DNA of 64,000 bases. Source: Phlebotomus papatasi (taxonomy: Eukaryota > Arthropoda > Insecta > Diptera > Psychodidae). Numbering within the stretch: position 1 is the stretch's first letter; the number at the start of each line of letters is the position of its first letter. A program made the translations under genes and the position numbers. The stretch is taken from the NCBI RefSeq assembly GCF_024763615.1, contig NC_077222.1, positions 59,272,001 to 59,336,000 of the forward strand, read 5' to 3'. Positions 57,401 through 64,000 of the stretch are shown in pieces. Under the pieces are notes generated by a model. That model had not been told where the DNA came from. It did not search any database and saw only the letters and a list, made by a program, of their open reading frames with translations.

Positions 57401-60400
57401 TCTTTGGAGCTTAATAGCTCCTAAACTAAAAGAGATATCGACTTGCGGTTTTCGGCAAAGGTTATATATCGGGTGAAAATTGCAACTTGGTGCATTGACC
57501 CCCCACCCCCCACCCCTCCTTCCGCCATTTTGAAGACCCCCCTTTTTTTGTTTTCTCAATAGCTCCGCCCCTATGGCATCGAGCGGGCCCAAATTTTAGT
57601 ATGTTATAGCTAGGCCTTAGAGCTTTCCATCAATACCAAACTTAAGGTCCCCCGACCCCCCTGACCCGAGCTATAAGGGTCCAAAAAAAATTTCTTAAAA
57701 TGGCCATAACTCCGGTTCTAATTGTCAGAATTTAAAAAGTGAGGGCTTTTTGGAAAGCTCTCGTGAAATGCCACTTCCCCTTCTAACATCGCAAGTTCAT
57801 AAAACCACCGCTAGGAGCGCTATTATTAAAAAGAAAATTTTTAAATTTTAAAAGTTAAATAACTCAAAAACTCCTTATGCAATCGGGCTGAAATTTTAGT
57901 ATGTTGTAGCCGTTGATTATACCTATCAAACAAAAAAAAACCTTAAGTCGATCCATAACCCCTGACCCAAGCTATAAGGGGTCAAAGTTCGAACATTGAC
58001 CGGCCTCTATCTCCGGTTCTAATTAACATAGCGACCTAAATTTTACCTTTTTGGTTTCGTCTCAATGAGCACTTTCAGATGGAAGTTCAAAAGGTCACCA
58101 CAGGTGGCGCTGTGATAGCGTCAAAATTCATCGAAATTCAAAGTCACTTTTCTCAAAAACGGCATTGTGCAAGTTAATGAAATTTTAGTATGTTGTAGTC
58201 CAGTCTAGGGCGTTTCCAAAATGGTGCGTATGCGCGCTGTGGTTTCAATAGAACCGGAGATATGAGGGGTCAAAGTTCACGAAATTCAAAAAATCATATC
58301 TCCGGTTCTATGTGACCGATTTTGATGAATGAGGGCTTAAACGAAAGATCTCACCAAATGCTACAACTTTCTAGAATATTTGAACTTCGTGGGACCAACA
58401 CCAGGGGCGCCACAGTCGAAAAACCAATTTCAATTTCACATAACCTCAATTATCTCGACTGTCGCTGAACCGATTTTGATGATTACTTCAACATAATTGT
58501 AGAGCACATTTGTCTCTACATTTCGTCCATACATCATTTTCCGACTCAGACTACGCTATCACTCCGATTTTGCCGTTTAAGTGTGAAAAAATTGATTTTT
58601 CCCATAATAACGCTTTGAAATCACTCAGATGCCAATTTGACTGCCTCTACTCCACGAAGACACTTAAAATAGGGTTTTAAATGGAAAGTCCCACAAAATA
58701 CAACAATTCTTTGATATAGTTGAAGTTCAACAAATGACTACTTGGGGAACTCTGGATGAAAAAACGAGTTAAGAAACAAAAAACCTCGCTTATCTTGGCT
58801 TCTGAGTAATCGATGAGATCATGTTCTATGGGAAAATTATAGAGAACATTCTGGTCTACATTTCATCCATATATCACTTTTCTATCAGTTCATCCAAATC
58901 CTTGATATTTTGGTTTAAATACAAAATTTGTATAATTTCACGAATTTGATTCAAGATAACTGAATGGCGTCTCCCAACTTCAGCTCCAAATCGAATTTGC
59001 ATGCACTCCGAGTTAGCTCACGTTAAGAATCTCACCTACATAAGCCGGTTAGGATTATCTGTCCCTTTTTAAAATGCTACAAATTATTATTAATCGTATC
59101 GAGATATTTAATTACAAGGTAATCATTTTTACAATGCGTTATATCCCGTGTTGGAAGAATCTGCGAAGTCCATTGTAGACCGCCCAGGAGCGCCTTCCCG
59201 TAGTATGGTGAATGCTTCTTCCATGCTCCCGGAGTTGTTGGGCGAGGCGGTGCATTTTTATTACGTTAAATCACAGTGAAAATGTCTTTTTCTAAACATT
59301 CAGATCTTTGCACCGGGCGGGACTCGAACTCACAACAGTGAATCGAGCCAGGGAATCGATCCGCCCAAGAGTCAACGGTCTTGCCTATTGCGCCACTGAT
59401 TCCCCAGCTACAAATGATATTATAGGCGTTGTCAAATTTTTGACAACAAATAAAACTTTAAAACATTTTATATCTCGTCAGTTTAATTGGCCTAAAATTT
59501 GTAAGAGGGCGAGGCCTAAAATATTATTTGGGTGGGGCTTACTGGGATGTCAAAAATGCTTCCATTTTTGACATCCAGAAAGTAAAGGACATACCAATAT
59601 ATTTATGGCGTTTTCGTCCTCAAGGATATTGCCTTCGGATGATGATAGCACTTGCAGGATTTGTGTCTCGATGTTATAGAGCAAATCTCTATTGCGTGCA
59701 GATTCAACAATAAGTATTTCCTTTTTCTCCTGCAAATCGGGACGTTCTTGGACTACCACAGTGGCCAGAAGTTGCTCCCTGAGACCAACTTCCGTAATCA
59801 TGAAATTGAGAATGGTAACAAGAACTGCCGTCTCAGGCAAATAATGTGGATTTCTCAAACATGTTGTGATGTAAAAACGAAAATTGAAATTGTACTCAAT
59901 CATTCCCTCGCCAAATCTGATAAAATACTCCCCTTTTTGCTTCACCACATTCCTTTCGAGGATTGGAAAGAGTCCTGAGTCAATGTACTCTCCCACATTC
60001 TCCAGCAAGAGTGGTAAGCCCTGTTTAATTGCATTTTCAGCCACTGCCATGTAGTCAGTATCTGTCTGTTTGATAACTTGCAAATCATTGTCCCTCTCCA
60101 GATTCTTAATCCACTTGTTTGCCTGACCCTGGGGATCTATCATGAGGGGATAACGCCGTGCTTTAGACACTATAATCCCGTTCTCCACTGAAAAAGTGTC
60201 TGATGGAAGGTCACAGAGTGACCAAGCACGCTGTTGCATAGGATTTCCCAGGGTGGAAGCCAGTGAGAAAATCTTCGTACAGGGAATCATTTGTTCAAGA
60301 CACTTTTCATTCCACGCGTTAATTATTTCCGCTCGGAACTGAAATAATTCCGTTATTTAATATCTAATAAATTCTGCTAATTTCTGAAATTATTCTTACC

Positions 60401-63400
60401 TCAGTGGTGAAGCATCCCAAATAGGCGACAACACCAGCAGCCAGAAGGACATCCCCAACGACATTGTCAAGAGATTTATGTAGAGATGCAGCATTTTCTG
60501 ACCACCTTGATTTCTCACCACCCAATCCTCCAAGGAGTCTCTCAGCTCTCACCAATTTCTTCTCGCAGTTGTCTATCTCATCCTCAAGATTCTTCTTCTC
60601 CCTGGACTTTTCGGCAAAGAAATCATTCAATTTCTGCAATTTGTCCAGAATCTCCTGCAATTCTGCTCTCTTTGCATTTAATTTCTCCATCTGCTGTGCC
60701 AATTCACTCTCTGCAGCAGCCAGGGCAACTTTCTTAGGTGCCACGATCTTGGCCACTCTGTCGTATACTTCCATGGCTCTGACCCAGCGACAGAGACCTT
60801 CACATGCCATTGAGACATTCTTGATCTTCTCAGGAACAAACTCGCGATCTGTGATGTACCTTTCTCGAACTCTTTTCATGACCGCAGTAGGGATATTGTC
60901 CTTATCAAAAGTCTTCAAAGATTCGAGAAATTTCATATCACCCAGCATTCGAAGAGATGGTGCCCAGAAGTCTTCAGTGATCTTTCCAGCTGAAATGAAA
61001 ACCAATTTATTTAAACATATGCTCGAATTCATGAGAATTTACATTAATTACTGGGATCTCCTCTTCGATCGGGCTTGATTCCTTTGATAACGCACACAGC
61101 TTCCAGAACGAGTTTAACTCCCGAAGGAGGGTTTTTCATTGATTTTACCACCGTGATGTCAGCAGGTTTGAGGGTATCCAAAGCCGACAGAGCAGCTTCG
61201 AGTGCAGGAATAGCTTCTTGAAGATCACTTTCACAGTCATCCTTGATAGCCTGGGCCGAAGCTGCAGCTTCATTAGCTGCCGCCTCATCAGCCCCAACCA
61301 CTTCTTTCTTCTTCTCAGCCTCAGCAGTTTCTCGTTCTATGTTAACCATGATCTTCTCTGTCTCCTCGGACAGGATCTTAAGCTGGGGCTGCAATTCAAA
61401 CAGATTTGTCTGCATGACCCCAACCTGAGCTGCTGCACTGTCCAATTTCTCCAAACCAATCACATATCGGTCTCTCTGAACGGTAATTTCTTCATATTTG
61501 ACGGCATGGAATGTCTTGAAAAGATGTAGCATCTCCAAATATAGAGTGGGTGAGACGTAGTTCTTCCTCTTGAGTTTTATGAAAAATTTCCTAATTTCCT
61601 TTTTAACTGAAGAATTGAAATAAATAATCATATCAATAAGTTTAGTCTCCAATTCTGATATATTGAGATTCGGATCTCCACCGGATTTCAGGGATAATTC
61701 CATGGAACTTATGTAGGTTTCAGCTACTTTGACCAATGCATCATTTGGCCATTCTGTAAACCAGTCGATGGTGCAGCAGTTTATCAAGGAAGGGAATGTC
61801 CTTATTCGTCTCTTTAGGGAATCTCCAATAGGTGATAAAGAAATCTGCGTGAATTAATTACAGGGCATTCAATAAATGTTCAGTAACTTTTCTAGAATGT
61901 TACTGTTTAGTGAAAATTCTTTAGATAAAATTAGAAAACTTTTTAAATACAAAAAAAATTACGCGAGTGTGAAATGCTTCTATTGGAAACAAATTAATCC
62001 AAATGGAGATAAGGGAAAGTTTCTAATTGGAGACAAATAGTGTAAGTGAAACCGCGACGAAAAGCTTCCAAAACCTTGTTGAGTTACTCCTGAGTCCTGA
62101 GTGCAGGATTTGTTCTTATTCCTAGTATTTTCTCCTTTCCCATCTAAAACAATAAGAAAATCTCTCCAAAAAAATCATATTTCCGGGGTTTCTTATTGAA
62201 GCATTTGCAGACACTTCAGAAAAACCCTTTTTGTTTACGAAATAGGTAATTATTTCATTTGAAAACTTCCGTATTGTTATCACAAAAGATTAGCACTTAA
62301 TTCAACTAAAATTAACCAGAAATGTGACATTAAATGTTAAACAAAACGAATGAACAACAGTCACCTTATTGTGCTTTTCATTGGTATTCTGAATCTTTTA
62401 TATAATTAATTATTTTTTGTTAGTTAAAAAATTGAAATGATAAATGAAACATAAAATTTTTGCTCTTTTATTTAAATTTTTTGATTTTGTTCTGATTCTT
62501 AGAATTTTTGTTTCAGTTTTTTAATAAATAAATCTATAATAAAAATATATCATATCAAAAGTTTGACTAATTTTTTAATGCTCTACGTAAGAATATAATT
62601 TAAACCGAGATTATAAATTTCAATTGTAATTACGCTACAGCTAAACCGTCTCTAGGCTAATCCTTAGACCTTTGCAAAACATTACTTACACATATATGTA
62701 GGTGTTCTCTAACTCTTTCGGTGAAGAACGTATAGAGTGCCAGAGGAGTGGAGTCTATTACTTTATTCTTGAATTTAAAAAAAAATAATTACATTAAAAT
62801 AAAAGATAATTTTTCACTCTTACCAAAAGCTTTGCTTCATTCTGCATCTTGTCCAGAATGTTATTTTTCTCATCTCCCTGGAATAGATTATTTATATCAG
62901 CTGTATGTAGGAGTGAATTGATATCCTCAACGAAAGCCTCCTCCTTTGCCTGAGAGTCACTAAATAGGAAAACAGTCTTTTTGTTATCAATTCCACATTT
63001 CATGAGAAGCTTCTTCATGTCCTCGCGCCAGTCGTTGTAAGAGTACGATTTGGTAACTTCCACTTGAAATAGATCTGCATCCATCATGCTGGTAGCCAAT
63101 TTAACAGAACTCCTTCTGCCTGATCCTCCAAGACCAATTAGCAAGACATTTCCTTGGGGCATTTGAAGTACCCTTGCGACACGGGATATATGTTCAATGA
63201 CAAATCGGAATAGCACTAAATCCATGGGACTGTTGGAGTTGCTATTGTACTGATTGAGATAATATCCCATGACTTTTTCGAGTTTTCCCAAATTCTCTAC
63301 TTCATCGTAGATTTTAGGATCGGCATCAGGTTCCATGTAATTTCCAAAGATTAAATCTCTCATGTGACTGTCTGAGAGTCTTTCTGTGGCAGAAATACGA

Positions 63401-64000
63401 TCTCCAAGAGCCTGTGATAGACTCATTCGCAATTTTGAAGTACAAATTGTATGAAGAAGATTGAACATCTTATTTCGATCATCGTCATCCACGAGGCGAT
63501 CATAGAAAATCCTATAAGTCTCATGGGCCCAAAGCCTTACCAATTTCTCCGGATCCTGAAGTCTCTTAGCGGGTACGAGAACTATTCCTTGGTAAACTTT
63601 TGATACATCCCTGAGTGAGAACATGTAATGTAATTTAGCTGGTGTTGGCAGGAAGTTTTCCTTAACGACTGTGAAAAGTTCAATTGCAGCTACACTGAGA
63701 GCTTTAGAAAGTCGTGTAAGGGTATCAGGGTACTCTTTGGCAAAGTGCCACTCTCCAATAGCATGAAAGATTCTCTGCATTGTGGTCAATTCCAGAGAAT
63801 CAACGGAGACAATGAACATATGCCTGTAGAGTCTTTCGAAGATATAATTGCTTCCACCTACGAGTCCCATAGCGCCAATACACAAGAGATCTATTAGTTC
63901 TAATTTGGATGTATCCTCAAGATCAGACCAGTGCCTATGGTCCAACCATTGACGAATGAGTTCTAGCGACGACTGGGAACCATACTTATCTCGCATGGGC
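54125..64000 (-). CDS. Axonemal dynein heavy chain (DNAH3/7/12-like), C-terminal ~1995 residues
   Basis: Nine exons on the minus strand: 64000-62824 (partial, continues outside), 62767-62690, 61844-61052, 60989-60400, 60338-59595, 57055-56205, 56118-55636, 55571-54614, 54439-54125. All joins keep frame with GT/AG. The product is the motor of a cilium/sperm inner dynein arm: end of AAA3, AAA4 (Walker A GLGGSGRRS, Walker B VFLFSD), the stalk with two coiled coils and microtubule-binding tip, AAA5, AAA6 and the C-terminal domain ending YKTSARRGTLSSTGHSTNFV ... HWINRGVACLCQLDD. The ending and stalk favour the single-headed inner-arm group (DNAH3/7/12) over DNAH1 or outer-arm chains; which member is not settled. 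Introns are 56-86 nt except four: 845 nt (with a degraded repeat), 2.5 kb (1.8-kb element and SINE), 174 nt and 62-nt class. The N-terminal tail lies right of the window. Confidence 0.95.
54614..55571 (-). CDS. Dynein exon: C-terminal region 1
   Basis: From ISLTQLKMFIRQYERIPF through GECNYGGRVTDDKDRRLL, FGLHENANLAKN and VFWLSSFFFPQSFITGILQN to the split before the last exon (TYKK). Donor AAG|GTAGGT, phase 0. Confidence 0.95.
55636..56118 (-). CDS. Dynein exon: AAA6
   Basis: SLGQGQGPKAMQMIEEGQKA, GHWIVLQNCHVASSWMDNLE and FGPLGWNIPYEFNETDLR are standard AAA6 landmarks. The 86-nt and 64-nt introns on either side fit fly sizes. Confidence 0.95.
56205..57055 (-). CDS. Dynein exon: AAA5/AAA6 linker and AAA6 start
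   Basis: SSSKVLSEEIQAKQVIAVAT to AFAKERNMQDK, including SSILFFCITELANIDPMYQY and TPLIFLLTSGSDPMDDLLAF (AAA6 Walker B-like region). Donor GATAA|GTATGT. Preceded by the 2.5-kb intron. Confidence 0.95.
57227..59069. mobile_element. 1.8-kb modular element, copy 2 (inverted relative to copy 1)
   Basis: Reverse complement of 22358-24184 over its whole length with scattered differences. The terminal hairpin lies at 57232-59 (TAGGTGAGATT ... AATCTCACCTA), the GTTAGGATTAT repeat at 59048-59058, the outer end at GTCCCTTTT, and a longer (GGCC)n tract at 57364-57401. All modules occur in the same order. It sits in a dynein intron. Confidence 0.82.
59076..59415 (-). mobile_element. S1 SINE, copy 2, 9-bp target duplication
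   Basis: GCTACAAAT is duplicated at 59076-59084 and 59407-59415. Head with B-box complement GGGACTCGAAC at 59319-59329 and A-box region at about 59390; the body is like the 50383 copy, ending CGATTAATAATAAT. Inserted directly beside the 1.8-kb element. Confidence 0.88.
59595..60338 (-). CDS. Dynein exon: AAA5
   Basis: Contains WSLCDLPSDTFSVENGIIVS and YPLMIDPQGQANKWIKNLE, the hallmark AAA5 block, and GNILEDENAINIL at the end. Donor TTG|GTATGT, phase 0. Confidence 0.95.
60400..60989 (-). CDS. Dynein exon: microtubule-binding domain and coiled coil 2
   Basis: GKITEDFWAPSLRMLGDMKF and LKTFDKDNIP are MTBD landmarks. VAPKKVALAAAESELAQQME starts CC2, which runs to about LVRAERLLGGLGGEKSRWSE. Donor GAG|GTAAGA, phase 0. 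Confidence 0.94.
61052..61844 (-). CDS. Dynein exon: end of AAA4, stalk coiled coil 1, start of MTBD
   Basis: Starts ISLSPIGDSLKRRIRTFPSL and NCCTIDWFTEWP. Coiled coil CC1 runs over about ETEKIMVNIERETAEAEKKK and the Ala/Glu-rich stretch. PADITVVKSMKNPPSGVKLV opens the microtubule-binding domain. Ends one base into a codon at CCCA|GTAATT. Confidence 0.94.
62690..62767 (-). CDS. Dynein 26-codon micro-exon
   Basis: NKVIDSTPLALYTFFTERVR then EHLHIC, matching the (S)PxALFxFFxxRVxxxLH segment between AAA4 and the stalk in dyneins. Acceptor TTCAAG, donor TGT|GTAAGT, phase 0 on both sides. Too short to appear as an open frame; placed by frame and homology. Confidence 0.88.
62824..64000 (-). CDS. 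Dynein exon with end of AAA3 and AAA4 (partial)
   Basis: Opens mid-exon with MRDKYGSQSSLELIRQWLDH, an AAA3 block. The loop normally reading GPPGGGRN is GLVGGSN here (residues 45-51 of the fragment). AAA4 follows with Walker A GLGGSGRRS (~289-297; Arg for Lys is usual in axonemal AAA4) and Walker B VFLFSD (~343-348). Ends phase 0 at CTTTTG|GTAAGA. Confidence 0.95.

Larger units (their letters stand above)
57056..59594 (-). other. 2.5-kb dynein intron filled with nested repeats
   Basis: Donor GTATGT (59594) to acceptor TTTCTTTCAG (57056). From outside in: imperfect inverted repeats AGCTCCGCCCAAAAATAATT (57147-57180) and its mirror at 59507-59539 may be the ends of an old element. Inside lie the 1.8-kb modular element copy 2 and an S1 SINE. 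Confidence 0.7.

Noticed and set aside
62600..62700. A third copy of MITE family C in a dynein intron
   Set aside because: CTAAACCGTCTCTAGGCTAATC is reminiscent of the family, but the second end is missing and it runs into the 26-codon exon. Too weak to call.
1..64000. CRISPR arrays, operons, viral genes
   Set aside because: No short regularly spaced direct repeats. All genes have introns or eukaryotic signals, and no viral open frame was recognised.

Overview
This 64 kb window is eukaryotic, AT-rich and repeat-dense. It reads as a dipteran insect, probably a lower (nematoceran) fly such as a sand fly. That placement is an inference from a recognisable hunchback gene, 55-90 nt introns with GT/AG and CTAAC-like branch points, an insect-type Rh50 gene and an axonemal dynein gene. 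Nothing bacterial, viral or CRISPR-like is visible.

Layout: (1) 1-1.8 kb holds the last coding exon of a GNL1-type GTPase on the + strand, preceded by intron sequence with a decayed Tc1/mariner transposase. (2) 1.8-19 kb is intergenic, with several non-autonomous transposons and a tandem SINE inside a larger inverted-repeat element. (3) 19.06-20.82 kb is the single coding exon of hunchback on the - strand, with a short leader intron just upstream of the ATG. (4) 21-39.9 kb is a large intergenic region with a Harbinger-type hairpin MITE, a 1.8 kb modular repeat, nested TTAA elements, a pile-up of five MITEs at 37.3-38.4 kb and one possible first exon of a secreted protein. (5) 39.9-45.7 kb is a complete four-exon Rh50-type ammonium/CO2 channel gene on the - strand, 448 aa by my splicing, with five mobile elements in its 4 kb third intron. 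(6) 45.7-51.8 kb is intergenic and rich in SINEs and MITEs. (7) 51.8-52.25 kb is a complete three-exon gene on the - strand for a 99-aa single-pass membrane protein of unknown function, with a paired GATA motif in its promoter. (8) 54.1 kb to the right edge is the C-terminal ~1995 residues of an axonemal dynein heavy chain on the - strand in nine exons. It covers AAA3 to the C terminus, and the gene continues past the window.

The genes are functionally unrelated neighbours. The recurrent theme is mobile DNA. I can define two tRNA-derived SINE families with exact target-site duplications, plus a third tRNA-derived head. There are also at least six MITE families with two or more copies and a group of TTAA-flanked elements carrying 16-bp palindromes. 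Most unusual is a 1.8 kb element present in two inverted copies (22.4-24.2 and 57.2-59.1 kb). It is built from about four diverged ~290-340 bp modules and has subterminal inverted repeats and a terminal hairpin, like Helentron-derived (DINE/HINE-like) elements. All exon joins were derived by reading splice signals and reading frame by eye.
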